The translations under genes and the position numbers were made by a program. DNA of 64,000 nucleotides. It comes from Aquimarina rhabdastrellae. GTDB lineage: Bacteria; Bacteroidota; Bacteroidia; Flavobacteriales; Flavobacteriaceae. The stretch is taken from positions 112,906 through 176,905 of the forward strand of contig CANDNT010000009.1 of the NCBI GenBank assembly GCA_947387485.1, given 5' to 3'. Positions 42,359 to 53,000 of this stretch are shown one piece after another. How positions within the stretch are numbered: the first letter of the stretch is position 1; the number at the start of each line of letters is the position of its first letter. The notes under the pieces were generated by a model that saw only the letters and a program-made list of their open reading frames with translations, made no database searches and was not told where the DNA came from.

Positions 42359-44083
42359 CTAGAATCCCATAGCGGTATCATCACCACGTTTATCTGCACC
42401 ACCTTCTAAAGTACCATCAGGTAAAACTAATATCCCATCTACTTTACCAATGATACGAGATTTCTGTTGATTAATATGATATCCTTTTTGTTTTAGGCTA
42501 TCTAATAATTGTGTATCAAAAACATTAGGTTCAAAAGTTACTACGTCTGGTAACCATTGGTGGTGAAATCTAGGCGCATTAACTGCTTCTTGCATTCCCA
42601 TACCAAACTCAGATACATTGAGAATAGTTTGTAGTACAGAGGTAATAATTGTAGAACCCCCAGGAGTTCCTACAGTCATCCAGAATTTTCCATCTTTTTC
42701 AACCAAAGTAGGTGTCATCGAACTCAACATACGTTTTTCTGGAGCAATTGCATTAGCTTCGGCACCGATTAAACCAAACATATTAGGTACACCAGGTTTT
42801 GCACTAAAATCATCCATTTCATTATTCAAAAAGAAACCTAATTCATCTACATATAATTTTGAACCATAAGCACCATTAAGTGTAGTTGTAACAGCTATAG
42901 CATTACCGTAATGATCTACGATAGAGTAATGGGTTGTATCGTCACTTTCATACCCAGGTAAATTACCATAAGACATATCACTTGAAGGAGTAGCTTTGTC
43001 AAAACTAAAAGATTCCATACGATTGTGTAAGTACTTTTCGCTAATAAGTGTATCAATAGGAATATTGACAAAGTCAGGATCACCTAGATAGAAACTTCGA
43101 TCGGCATAAGCTCTACGTTCGGCTTCAGTTATGATTTGTATTGCTTTTTGAGAATTGTGACCATATTGTTTGATGTCAAATGGCTCTATAGATTTCATGA
43201 TTTGAGCTAAACAAACCCCTCCACTAGAAGGTGGAGACATAGAAATAATTTTCAAGTCCTTATACTTAAAAGTAACAGGAGTACGCCATTTAGCTTCATA
43301 TTTAGCCATGTCTTCTAGGGTTATAATACCTCCACGTTCTTGTAAATAAGCAACTAATTTTTGTGCAGTTTTTCCTTTATAAAATTCATCTTTACCATTT
43401 TGAATCATTCGTTCAAGCGTTCTAGCCAAACCTAAATTTACTACCGTATCGTTGGCTTTAAACGGGGTAGAATATAAAACAGTATCTTGATTAACTTCAG
43501 TAAAAACTTTGTGATATTTTTCAAAACGTTTTTGCTGTTTTTCTGTAACAGCATAACCTTTTTTTGCCAAATCAACTACAGGACGTAAGATAGTTTCTAT
43601 TGGCAACGAACCAAATTTTTTGTGAACGGCAAAAATTCCAGCAACAGTTCCAGGAACTCCTACAGCCATAGCACCTACTTGACTTTTATTAGGTATTACG
43701 TTTCCGTCTTTATCTAGGTACATATCTTTGGTCGCAGCTAGAGGTGCTTTTTCTCTATAATCCAAAGCTCCAATTTCACCATTAGCATTGCGATAGACCA
43801 TGAAACCACCACCGCCTAAATTTCCTGCAAAAGGAAAAGCTACAGCAAGAGCCATTTCGGTAGCAACCATAGCATCATAAGCATTACCACCTTGTTGCAT
43901 GATTTCTTTTCCGATTTTTGAAGCTTCTTTTCTAGCAGAAACCACCATGGCTTTTTTGGTAATAAGCCCACGATTTATTGTAGGAGTAGTTTGCTTTTGA
44001 GGAGTTGTAGTTAATGGTTTAGATTCTTTTTTGCAAGAAAAAAGGCATAAAGATGCCCAACAGATTAATGCGATTTTTTTCAT
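42359..44083 (-). CDS. ggt: Gamma-glutamyltransferase, lipoprotein-anchored
   Basis: A 574-residue Ntn hydrolase that cleaves gamma-glutamyl bonds of glutathione and related peptides outside the cytoplasm. The signal ends in a lipobox-like LCLFSCKKES (cysteine near 17). The autoprocessing/nucleophile threonine is in DDTTHYSIVD (T383), and the PPSSGGVCLAQ and MTPTLVEKDGKFWMTVGTPGG blocks are typical of GGT. The precursor would split into large (to 382) and small subunits. It follows an ACP phosphodiesterase-like gene by 4 bases, so the two share a transcript. Confidence 0.95.
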   Translation of the reverse strand: MKKIALICWASLCLFSCKKESKPLTTTPQKQTTPTINRGLITKKAMVVSARKEASKIGKEIMQQGGNAYDAMVATEMALAVAFPFAGNLGGGGFMVYRNANGEIGALDYREKAPLAATKDMYLDKDGNVIPNKSQVGAMAVGVPGTVAGIFAVHKKFGSLPIETILRPVVDLAKKGYAVTEKQQKRFEKYHKVFTEVNQDTVLYSTPFKANDTVVNLGLARTLERMIQNGKDEFYKGKTAQKLVAYLQERGGIITLEDMAKYEAKWRTPVTFKYKDLKIISMSPPSSGGVCLAQIMKSIEPFDIKQYGHNSQKAIQIITEAERRAYADRSFYLGDPDFVNIPIDTLISEKYLHNRMESFSFDKATPSSDMSYGNLPGYESDDTTHYSIVDHYGNAIAVTTTLNGAYGSKLYVDELGFFLNNEMDDFSAKPGVPNMFGLIGAEANAIAPEKRMLSSMTPTLVEKDGKFWMTVGTPGGSTIITSVLQTILNVSEFGMGMQEAVNAPRFHHQWLPDVVTFEPNVFDTQLLDSLKQKGYHINQQKSRIIGKVDGILVLPDGTLEGGADKRGDDTAMGF

Positions 44084-44087
44084 TTAA

Positions 44088-44678
44088 TTAAGCTAGGGTT
44101 TTAATTTTTTCAGTAGTAAAAAGCTGTAAATCTATAAAGAACAAACGAAATTCTGATTTAAAATCTTCATAATATTCTTTTAATTCCTTTACAGCAAGAT
44201 GCATATTAGATTTATGTTTAGTACGTCTTTGATCCATTTGAAATAAGATACGTTCTATACCATCTATGCGAGCATAGCTAAGTAACCAATTATCAGATAA
44301 CATGTATGGCATGAAATTTTGGATACGGGTAGGTAATATCTCATAATGAGATTGTAATAAACTATAAAAAGTAGCAATATATTCATCAAGAGGTATTGTT
44401 GTATAATCTTGCCATAGAGAAGCGAGAAAATGATCATAAAAAATATCTACGATAACACCGCTATAATGACCATAAACGGGAAATAAGCGAGAAATACTTT
44501 GACGCACAATAGGATGATGATCTGTATAAGAATCAATTTGACGATGTAATTTAATACCATCTTGGATTCTTTCGGGATAATGTAGGTATTTTTTACCTTT
44601 AACAGAATCTGCTATAAAATTACCTATTTGTAATTCTTGATCATCACCAGAAAGATAAATATGTGCTAGAAAATTCAT
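44088..44678 (-). CDS. Acyl carrier protein phosphodiesterase-like (AcpH)
   Basis: A 196-residue protein matching the AcpH/DUF479 family: MNFLAHIYLSGDDQELQIGNFIAD at the N-terminus, GIKLHRQIDSYTDHHPIV (metal-binding HD-like residues) and YSGVIVDIFYDHFLASLW. In E. coli AcpH removes the 4'-phosphopantetheine arm of acyl carrier protein. The His/Asp metal ligands are kept. It is followed after 4 bases by ggt; the functional link, if any, is unclear. Confidence 0.87.
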   Translation of the reverse strand: MNFLAHIYLSGDDQELQIGNFIADSVKGKKYLHYPERIQDGIKLHRQIDSYTDHHPIVRQSISRLFPVYGHYSGVIVDIFYDHFLASLWQDYTTIPLDEYIATFYSLLQSHYEILPTRIQNFMPYMLSDNWLLSYARIDGIERILFQMDQRRTKHKSNMHLAVKELKEYYEDFKSEFRLFFIDLQLFTTEKIKTLA

Positions 44679-44764
44679 TAGGTGAATTTACGATTTTTAG
44701 TTTTTGAAATATAAATTTTAATTAAAAATTAAAATAGAATTTAGCAATAGCAAGATCTAGCTCG

Positions 44765-44772
44765 TATATTTG
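44765..44772 (+). promoter_or_regulatory. Predicted -7 box of the phosphohexomutase promoter
   Basis: TATATTTG, an exact TAnnTTTG match, 49 bases before the ATG at 44822, with TTAG 20 bases upstream as a possible -33 element. Confidence 0.6.
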
Positions 44773-44821
44773 TGCTTCAATTTTTCTTCAAAAGAAGAAA
44801 TACTACACTTAATAATAAAGT

Positions 44822-46210
44822 ATGACATTAATCAAATCGATTTCAGGAATACGCGGTACTATAGGTGGAAATGTGGGAGATAATTTGACCCCTATAGACG
44901 CAGTAAAATTTGCTTCGGCATATGGTAGCTGGTTAAAAAAAGAATATAATAAAGAACATCCAATAGTTGTTGTAGGTAGAGATGCAAGAATCTCTGGAGC
45001 TATGATACAGCAATTGGTAATGAATAGCTTGGTAGGATTAGGAATACAGGTAATAGATCTTGATCTTTCTACAACGCCTACAGTAGAAGTAGCAGTACCT
45101 CTTGAAAAAGCAGATGGAGGAATCATTCTTACTGCAAGTCATAATCCAAAGCAGTGGAATGCCTTGAAATTGTTAAATCACAAGGGAGAGTTTTTGAGTG
45201 GTGCTAATGGAGCAGATATCTTAAAAATTGCAGAACAAGATGATTATTCTTTTGCCGAAGTTGATGATTTAGGAAGTGTGACGACAAAAGCAGATTATAT
45301 AGATATTCATATTGATGAAGTTTTAAAACTACCATTAGTTGATGTAGAAAAAGTAAAGGCAGCTGGATTAAAAGTAGTTGTTGATGGTGTGAATTCTACT
45401 GGAGGAATAGCTGTTCCTAAGATTTTAAAACAATTAGGAGTTGAGGTTGTAGAATTATATTGTGAACCTAATGGACATTTTCCTCATAATCCAGAACCAT
45501 TAAAAGAACATCTAACAGATTTATCTGAATTGGTTGTTAAAGAGAAAGCTGATTTAGGAATCGTAGTTGATCCAGATGTAGATCGTTTAGCTTTTATGGA
45601 TGAGAATGGTGAAATGTTTGGAGAAGAATATACTTTGGTTGCTTGTGCAGATTATGTATTAAGTAAAACCAAAGGAAATACAGTTTCTAATTTATCATCA
45701 AGTAGAGCTTTAAGAGACGTGACTCAAAAACATGGTGGAACTTATGAAGCTAGTGCTGTAGGAGAAGTTAATGTAGTAGAAAAAATGAAAGCTAATAAAG
45801 CGATTATCGGTGGAGAAGGTAATGGAGGTATTATTTATCCAGAATCACATTACGGTAGAGATTCGCTTGTAGGTATTGCATTATTCTTGACACATCTGGC
45901 TGAGCAAAATATGAGTGTTAGCACTTTGAGAGCTACATATCCATCATATTTTATGAGCAAGAATAAAATACAATTAACGCCACAGCTTGATGTAGATGCT
46001 ATTTTGGCGAGTTTTCATAAAAAACATGAAACAGAAGAAGTAAGCACAGTTGACGGAGTTAAAGTTGATTTTGCAGAGAGTTGGGTACATTTGCGTAAAA
46101 GTAATACAGAACCTATTATTAGAATTTATACTGAAGCTTTAAGTCAAGAAAAAGCAGATGCATTAGCAGATGAAACTATAAATGTACTTAAAGAAATTGC
46201 AGGTATATAA
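44822..46210 (+). CDS. glmM: Phosphoglucosamine mutase / phosphohexomutase
   Basis: A 462-residue alpha-D-phosphohexomutase. The active-site serine loop is TASHNPKQWNALK (phospho-Ser S106), the metal loop DPDVDRLAF (D250-D254), the sugar-binding loop GEGNGGIIYPESHYGRD, and the phosphate-binding C-terminal loop VHLRKSNTEPIIRIY. In most bacteria of this type the enzyme converts glucosamine 6-phosphate to glucosamine 1-phosphate for peptidoglycan and LPS; mannose or glucose specificity cannot be excluded. It has its own promoter and a strong terminator. Confidence 0.9.
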   Translation: MTLIKSISGIRGTIGGNVGDNLTPIDAVKFASAYGSWLKKEYNKEHPIVVVGRDARISGAMIQQLVMNSLVGLGIQVIDLDLSTTPTVEVAVPLEKADGGIILTASHNPKQWNALKLLNHKGEFLSGANGADILKIAEQDDYSFAEVDDLGSVTTKADYIDIHIDEVLKLPLVDVEKVKAAGLKVVVDGVNSTGGIAVPKILKQLGVEVVELYCEPNGHFPHNPEPLKEHLTDLSELVVKEKADLGIVVDPDVDRLAFMDENGEMFGEEYTLVACADYVLSKTKGNTVSNLSSSRALRDVTQKHGGTYEASAVGEVNVVEKMKANKAIIGGEGNGGIIYPESHYGRDSLVGIALFLTHLAEQNMSVSTLRATYPSYFMSKNKIQLTPQLDVDAILASFHKKHETEEVSTVDGVKVDFAESWVHLRKSNTEPIIRIYTEALSQEKADALADETINVLKEIAGI

Positions 46211-46251
46211 ATAAGAATAATTAATTCTTAAGAGGATTAATCTATTAATTT

Positions 46252-46291
46252 AAAACTAAAAGGAGCTATTTAAATAGCTCCTTTTAGTTTT
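46252..46291. terminator. Bidirectional terminator after the phosphohexomutase gene
   Basis: A perfect 40-base palindrome (20-bp arms, AAAACTAAAAGGAGCTATTT) followed by TTTTT on the + strand. It also ends the leftward Crp/Fnr genes, whose last stop is 20 bases away. Confidence 0.93.
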
Positions 46292-46310
46292 TATTAGAGG
46301 ATATGATTTC

Positions 46311-46949
46311 TCATGTTTGCTCATCATTTAAAGTAATAGACCTGATATTTCTTTTTAAAATATTGTTTTTCTCTAATTTTTTTAAGGTTCTGGATACAGC
46401 TTCTCTAGAACAGTTTAAATCGTTAGCTATTTGTTGATGTGGGATAGATAACTCATTAGAGTTATGATAAACAGTTTTTAATTTAAGGTAACTTAACAAA
46501 CGATTTTCCAAAGGTTCTTCTATCAATGATTGAATTACTCTCAAGATAGAGCTGTAGTGATGTTGATGCGATTTTATGATAAGCTCTCTTAATATAGGAA
46601 ATTCTGAAGACCAATCTATAACTTTATCTAGCGGAATAGAAAGTAAGATACAATCTTCAAGAGCTATAGATGAAAAGTTGACAGGATAACCGCCAAACAA
46701 ATTAGTAAGGCTAATTAAACAAATTTGTTTGGAAGTAAGAGGATATAATAATATCTTTTTGTCAATATGTTCTAAATAAAGTTCTAAAGATCCTTTGATT
46801 AATAATGTAGTATAATTATTTGAATGACCTTCGTGAAAAAAATAATCTTTTTGATGATATTTTTTTACAATACAATGGCTGTTAATTAAGTCAATTAACT
46901 TTTCAGGCAAGTCAAAATTGACTAAGTGATGTTTTAGTGATAAATCCAT
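46311..46949 (-). CDS. Crp/Fnr-family transcription regulator
   Basis: A 212-residue regulator with an N-terminal cyclic-nucleotide-binding-type beta barrel (about 20-125; KDYFFHEGHSNNYTTLLIKGSLELYL) and a C-terminal winged helix (about 140-205) with recognition helix CSREAVSRTLKKLEKN. There is no FNR iron-sulfur cysteine set, and the nucleotide pocket (usually GE...R-T/S) is not conserved, so the signal is unclear. It is 25 bases after a related gene (46975-47580) and so probably co-transcribed. The pair diverges from the secreted cluster at 48-59 kb. Confidence 0.9.
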   Translation of the reverse strand: MDLSLKHHLVNFDLPEKLIDLINSHCIVKKYHQKDYFFHEGHSNNYTTLLIKGSLELYLEHIDKKILLYPLTSKQICLISLTNLFGGYPVNFSSIALEDCILLSIPLDKVIDWSSEFPILRELIIKSHQHHYSSILRVIQSLIEEPLENRLLSYLKLKTVYHNSNELSIPHQQIANDLNCSREAVSRTLKKLEKNNILKRNIRSITLNDEQT

Positions 46950-46974
46950 ATGAATGAAAACTAAAATAAAGTGA

Positions 46975-47580
46975 TTAAAAGCTTTCTATTATGATAATTC
47001 TTGAGTTTCTAGAGATACGATTTTGATCATCTAGTTGTTTTAAAGCTCTAGAAACAGCTTCTTTGGATATATTAAGATCAGAAGCTATTTCAAAGCGTGT
47101 AAGTTCTAATTTTTTGGTATTAAACAAAGAACTTTTAGTTATTAAATACTCAAAAAGGCGATCTTCTACAGACAGGGTTAGTATTTCATTTATTTTATGT
47201 AAAAGATGTTGATTATTATTATGATAACTAGTAATTAATATATGTTTTAATTCTTGATTATTTGTTGATAAATCAAGTAAAATTTGATTAGAAACCCATA
47301 ATAGCTTTGTCTGCTTAATAGCTATAACTGTAGTTTGAATAGGTGTATCTTCATAAATATTCATAAAACTGATAACTCCTAAATCAAAATCAGTGATATG
47401 ATACAGCAGTAAAGCATTTTGTTCTTTCCCCATAGTAACTTTAACCAAACCATCTAATAAAAATGCAGTTTGATCTGTAATATCACCTTTAGAGACTATT
47501 ATATCATTTGGATAATAACTTTTTATATGTCCATGACTAGACAATAGGGATAATAATCCTTGATATATTTTATGATCCAT
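46975..47580 (-). CDS. Crp/Fnr-family transcription regulator, paralogue
   Basis: A 201-residue paralogue of the next gene downstream on the minus strand: sensor barrel (about 20-120; NDIIVSKGDITDQTAFLLDGLVKVTMG) and winged helix with ISKEAVSRALKQLDDQN. The two are clearly related in layout and in the recognition helix (EAVSR[TA]LKQLD/KKLE) but differ in the sensor part, which suggests tandem duplication followed by ligand divergence. First gene of the leftward pair; the 429-base region upstream is shared with the secreted cluster, so one or both may act there (inference). Confidence 0.9.
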   Translation of the reverse strand: MDHKIYQGLLSLLSSHGHIKSYYPNDIIVSKGDITDQTAFLLDGLVKVTMGKEQNALLLYHITDFDLGVISFMNIYEDTPIQTTVIAIKQTKLLWVSNQILLDLSTNNQELKHILITSYHNNNQHLLHKINEILTLSVEDRLFEYLITKSSLFNTKKLELTRFEIASDLNISKEAVSRALKQLDDQNRISRNSRIIIIESF

Positions 47581-48009
47581 GTAGTTAATTATTATTAATT
47601 AATAGAATGATGTATTCGATTAAAAGAATAAAAATAACGTTGAATAAAATAACGTAGAAAATTATGATAAGAAAAGATTCTGCTAAGATGCATAAAATAT
47701 TTGTAAGAAAAAAATTAGATAGAAATTGCTACAGTATGTTAATTGTGTTAAAAAATGTTAATAAAAAGCTATAGAAAAGTTAAATAAAAAATAACATATT
47801 TAAGAAATGCATATAAATAAATGTGATGAGTGATAGTGATTTTTTAATGATTTATGAAAAAAAATTGATCGAGGTCACATCGTGATTTTTGAATGAGTGT
47901 GATTCATGTCAACATTTAAGAAATGGTTTTTGGAGATCTTTGATGATGAAAATAAAGTACCGGTAGCTTTTTTCGCAAAAAGAATTAAATACAAAAGAAA
48001 ATTTAGATC
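47581..48009. promoter_or_regulatory. Regulatory gap between Crp/Fnr pair and secreted cluster
   Basis: A 429-base AT-rich gap. Its right half has repeated GTGA/TCAC half-sites: GTGATGAGTGATAGTGAT near 47823-47840, TCAC-ATC-GTGA (47876-47886, perfect palindrome) and TGTGATTCATGTCAAC (47899-47914), close to the Crp/Fnr consensus TGTGA-N6-TCACA. No ORF and no clear TAnnTTTG box was found. It is the likely control region of the cluster. Confidence 0.45.
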
Positions 48010-49212
48010 ATGAAAAAGAAAACAATGAAAGCTATAACGTTTATGGCATTAACATTAGGTATTGGATCAATAGCTAATGCTCAACTATATGAAGGAATAA
48101 ATAGACAAGCAGGAATTGCCTTTAGGGCTAATGATGATAGTTCTAGGAATAATGAGTATTTTAGGTTTTTTACAGGAAGTCCAAGTGGAACTAATTATAT
48201 AGCAGAATTAAATCATAATAGTTTGATTTTAAACGGAAGATCGTCCTCTCAAGGAGCAAATGTTCTTAGTCCTGTAGGAAAACATTTTAGCATAAAATCT
48301 ATTAGAGGTATAGACATTAGATCTGATATAGATGGAAGTTCTAGTAGTGAAAATATCAGATTTCAATCAGGGATTTCTTCTGGTGGGTTTATTACTATAG
48401 CAGAGATTGATGAGAATGGAGTGAGTATGACAAGGTTAAAAGCAAGAAACAATACCTTACCTATACGAGTAGGTAGTACAGATATAATGGACTTATCAGA
48501 TAATAGAGTTGCTTTTAGAAGAAATATAGTACTTAATACTAATGGAAATGATAGAATAGGAATAGGAACAGCTAATCCAAGCGAAAAATTACATGTTAAT
48601 AATGGAGATGTAAGAATAGACAATGGAAGGTTAATAAGTAATGGTAATTTAGTTTTTAGACCAGGTTTAGTTAATAATGGAAGTGACGCTATAGAATTTA
48701 GAAATTCATCAAATATAGAGATGGCACGAATTAAAGATGGAGATATTACACTGATAAAAAGAGATGGACAAGGAGGTAAAATTAGATCTACAGAAGCAAT
48801 TGAATTTAGACCAGAGGCAGACCGTAATGGGAATTTAGACAAAGTTTCTTTCTTTGATAGTACTGGTAAAGAAAAAACAAGAATACAAGACGGTATTATT
48901 ATAACAGATGAGGTACGATTAAATGTAACTACATTTCCAGATTATGTATTTGCAAAGGACTATAATTTAATGTCTTTAAAAGAAGTTGCGGCATATATTA
49001 AAGAAAATAAACATTTACCTAATATGCCTACAGAAGCAGAAGTAGTAGCAAATGGGATGAATGTATCTCAAATCAATACAGTGTTAGTAGAAAAAGTTGA
49101 AGAACTAACATTACATACAATCAATCAAGAGGAGCAATTGCAATCTCAAGAGCAAAAAATTGCATTGTTATTAAAAAAGATAGCAACTCTTGAAGCAGCG
49201 ATTAATAAATAA
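48010..49212 (+). CDS. Secreted tail-fibre-like protein with C-terminal coiled coil
   Basis: A 400-residue protein with a signal peptide (ending SIANAQ, about 25). The middle is a beta-rich, Asn/Asp/Gly-rich repeat region with IGIGTANPSEKLHVNNGDVRI and similar short repeats, as in phage tail fibres and trimeric adhesins. The C-terminus has the flavobacterial module DYVFAKDYNLMSLKEVAAYI-KENKHLPNMPTEAE then VEELTLHTINQEEQL and a coiled coil (about 355-400). It lacks a T9SS sorting domain. A relic of the same C-terminal module lies at 23109-23237. First gene of a secreted cluster; adhesion or trimer formation is inferred. Confidence 0.83.
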   Translation: MKKKTMKAITFMALTLGIGSIANAQLYEGINRQAGIAFRANDDSSRNNEYFRFFTGSPSGTNYIAELNHNSLILNGRSSSQGANVLSPVGKHFSIKSIRGIDIRSDIDGSSSSENIRFQSGISSGGFITIAEIDENGVSMTRLKARNNTLPIRVGSTDIMDLSDNRVAFRRNIVLNTNGNDRIGIGTANPSEKLHVNNGDVRIDNGRLISNGNLVFRPGLVNNGSDAIEFRNSSNIEMARIKDGDITLIKRDGQGGKIRSTEAIEFRPEADRNGNLDKVSFFDSTGKEKTRIQDGIIITDEVRLNVTTFPDYVFAKDYNLMSLKEVAAYIKENKHLPNMPTEAEVVANGMNVSQINTVLVEKVEELTLHTINQEEQLQSQEQKIALLLKKIATLEAAINK

Positions 49213-49428
49213 GAATTCAAGACTAAGGTAAAAGTTATATAGCAATTTTAAAAAATATAGATAACTAGATTAAAAGTAAAACATACGTATAAATACTAGT
49301 TAAAAATAATATATAACAATTACTTCCAATCCTTTTACAGATATAATAAATAGGCACATTGTTTATCAAAGATAAATAGTGAGCAAGGATATTTATGTAC
49401 TAAATAAAGGAACAATAACGGATAACAT

Positions 49429-50001
49429 ATGAAAAAACATATATATACAGGAATCTTTTTATTCTTGATGGGAATAGGAAGTATCCATGCACAAGATACG
49501 CAACTATTTCGGTTTGTGAGTCAAGCAACTCAAAATAGCACACGTTTGGTATTACATCATAATTTAAATGATAATTCAGTAGAAGCTATACCGCTTAAAA
49601 ACCAAGTGTTTAATAGCAAAGATGGTTATTTACAAGCATTTATACTACAACCTGTTCCAAACCAAAAAGGAGAAGTTTTAATAGCTTCGGCTAAAGCTCC
49701 AGAGTATTTTTTAAAGAGAAATGGATCTAATGTTATTTTTGAAAAGATAAATAATCAAAGTTTAGATACATTTCGATGGAGCATATCTTTCCACAGTAAA
49801 GAAAATTTTAATGGAGAGTCCTTAGATAATATAAATATAGTTACACCTCAAACTGTAAATAACTCAGCTGTTTTAATAGCTTCAGATAATGATAATGTAT
49901 TTATAAATAGTGTTTTACCATCTGTGAATACCACAGGGGGTATAATTGAAATAATAGATCCTTTTGTATTTACAATGCAAAAAATAACTAATGTGTTTTA
50001 A
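49429..50001 (+). CDS. Secreted protein of unknown function, possibly beta-trefoil
   Basis: A 190-residue protein with a signal peptide (MKKHIYTGIFLFLMGIGSIHAQ). The mature part has beta-strand-rich blocks LFRFVSQATQNSTRLVLHHN, YLQAFILQPVPNQKGEVLIA, and YFLKRNGSNVIFEKINNQ-x-LDTFRWSI. The spacing and the F-R-W-S-I ending recall ricin-type beta-trefoil repeats, but the resemblance is weak. It lies 12 bases before the giant LamG protein gene, so the two are translated from one transcript and may work together. A TTTATC-AAA-GATAAA palindrome (49362-49376) lies upstream of the gene. Confidence 0.7.
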   Translation: MKKHIYTGIFLFLMGIGSIHAQDTQLFRFVSQATQNSTRLVLHHNLNDNSVEAIPLKNQVFNSKDGYLQAFILQPVPNQKGEVLIASAKAPEYFLKRNGSNVIFEKINNQSLDTFRWSISFHSKENFNGESLDNINIVTPQTVNNSAVLIASDNDNVFINSVLPSVNTTGGIIEIIDPFVFTMQKITNVF

Positions 50002-50013
50002 AAATAAGAATAT

Positions 50014-53000
50014 ATGAAAAAGAATTATATCATAAGAAGTATATTGTTATTTTGGATGATAGCATATACGTTGATAGTAGAAGCACAAGATCATAGACCA
50101 GCAGTATTACATATTTTTGGAAATAGTAATTATCAAACCCATTTTGATACACAAACAAGGTTTACTACAGATGCTATTGAGAGAGGACAAAAAGGAGAAG
50201 CTACTATAGAGTTTTGGATCATGGCTGGCCCCTCTGATACTAATCCTAATAATGCATTTTCTCCGTGGAGCATTACTAATTTATTGACAGGATCAGATGC
50301 CTTTAGTTTTTTAGGATCAAGAGATGAATTGACATTAACTCTAGGAAATGCGGTTACTAATATAACGTTAACACCATCGCAACGTTTATTAAATAATCAA
50401 TGGAATCATTTTGCAATAACATTAGATGCTCAAAACCAATTAAGAATATATTTAGATGGTGTAGAGCTACAAGTAATACAAAATGTAACTATGCGTCCAG
50501 AGCATTTGTATATGAGTATTGCTGCAAATAATGATTTGATGCTAGCAGAATACCGTGTATGGAGTCGTGTACGAACTCGAGCGCAAATAGAAAATACACG
50601 ATTTCGATCATTATTTAATGAGAATGAATCATCGATAGCAGAGTTTAGAGGCTTAGGTTTAGTGATAGGTTATACCAATTCTGAATTTACAGAAGCAACA
50701 TTTGCAAATCTACCTAGATTAGCTAGTACCGTTTGGGATAATATAGCGGCTACAATAGATAATGGATTTGTGCAACAATCTCGTATCACAAGTGATTATA
50801 GAGAAATTAGAAGATTTGCAGAAATACGTACAGATGCAGATCATCCAATTTTTAGTTTGGATCGTATTTTATTAAGAGCAGCAGATGGAGGAGGAATAGA
50901 TGATGATGTTGAAAATGATACTAGAGGAATTTTGCTAAGATGGCCGCATATTGCCAATGTAGATTCTTATACCATTAGAAGAAGAGCAGTTAATGGAGGA
51001 GCAACGAGTAGCGTAATAGAAACAGTTGATGATGTGGCTAATCGCATGGTATCAAGCTTTATTACATATTATGATACTTCAATTATACCAGGAGAACTGT
51101 ATGAATATACTGTAGAAGCATTTAATGGAGGGGCAATGACAAGCTCAGGTAGTGATACTGGATTTGTATTTCATAATGGAGAGATAGATGGTAGTGTGAT
51201 TACAAATACACAAACAGCTGTACCTAATGTAAAAATAGAAGCTGTATTAACTAATGATGGTAATGCTGTAGCTCGTACAGATCAATCCTTATTATTTACA
51301 AATGGAGCTGTACCAGTAGTCGTAAATAATATAGAACCTTTTAGAGAATCAAGAGGTTTTGCTACTATAGAATTTTGGTATAAAACCCCATCAACAAATA
51401 CTGCAAGTAATACCGTATTTAAATTAGATGCAGGAGAGATTCGAATGACAGATACTAAAGCTGAAATGTATTTGGGATCAAACGTATATGTATCTGCAGA
51501 TAAACCTAATGATACGAATTGGCATCATTATGCATTTACAGTTAGTCCTACAGGAGGAGCTTTATATATAGATGGAGGAGTACAACCTATAGGAGCAAAT
51601 ACAGAAATCACTCCGAATGCTACTACAGTTAATCCGTTCGCCATTAACTTAAATAGAACAAGTCAGTTTTCGTTTAATCATCAAATTAATAATCCATACC
51701 ATATTGATGAGTTAAGAATCTGGAGTGGGATTCGAGAAGCTACAGATATTTTTAATTATAGAGAAGTTATTTTAGGAGATAATGAAGAAGACTTGATAGC
51801 ATATTACCGTTTTGATATTAATGGAGAGAGTGAGATATATAATCAAGCGATACATACTAGAGGAATACTTACAGGAAGAAGTTTTAGAATAGTAATGGTA
51901 GGTGGAGAAGAGCGTGTAGAAGAAGTACCTTTAACCTTTGCAAATGATAGACCCGCCATTAACTATGCAAGTTTTACAGATCAAAATGGGATGTATAGTT
52001 TTAGAACATTACCAGGAATTACTGGAGGTAATACTTCTTTGAGGTATACATTTACACCAGTATTACCTAATCATACGTTTAGTCCAGTAGATCGTTCTCA
52101 ACAAGTGCCTTTGGCATTGATATTTACAGATGCACAACGTAATTTAGAACAATTTATAGATACGTCTACATTTACGGTAACAGGAGAAGTAGTATATAGA
52201 GTTCCTAATGTGAGTGCAGTTGGAGGATTTGATTTATTTCCTGTAGTAACAAATACTCCTATTGTATTAGATGGACAGATTATTAGAAATGAAGATGGTA
52301 CTGTAAGAGGAACTAATATGAATGGAACCTATAGTTTTTCAGCTCCATTAGGAAGACATACGTTTTCGATTCATCCACAATTAATTCAAGATGAAGCAGC
52401 AAATTCGAATCAAGCAGTAGTTATTGACGAGTCTAGTTTAGATTTTAATGGAAATACGAGTTATGCGGTTAGCTCAGAGATGGTTTCAGCTAATGCAGCA
52501 GAACAATTTACCTGGTCATTCTTTTACAGCCCAGACGATGTAGCAGATCCTAATATTATAATTCCAGAAGTACAAACCTTATTACACTGGGGAGATTTGC
52601 TAGTGAATTTACAGGCGAATAATCGTATTCACGTATTTATAGGAGAACAAGAAATTACACAACGTGAAATTGAAAGTCGATCAGATTATAATTTCTTTGC
52701 CATTAGTTATAATGGAGAAACTAATCAAGTAAGAATACAGTTAGATGCGATGCCTTCGATAGTAGCAAATGTACCAAGTGGAACTAAGAACTTTAATACT
52801 AACTTGTATTTGGGTGCTCAAAATAGAGATATGACTCAAGAAGCATTTTCTAGAGCAAATATAGATATAGTAGAATATAGAGATGCAGCATATAGTGAGA
52901 GTCAATTAATCGCCATTAGAGAAGGAGAAGTTATAACACTTGATGAAGATCATTTACAATTATCCTATACGTTTGAGCAAGAGGCAGAAAGTTTTAGAGC

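Noticed and set aside
48363..48842. A 159-codon minus-strand frame inside the tail-fibre-like gene
   Set aside because: It is an artefact of the repetitive beta-rich coding strand, with a Leu/Ser/Pro-rich product and no motif.
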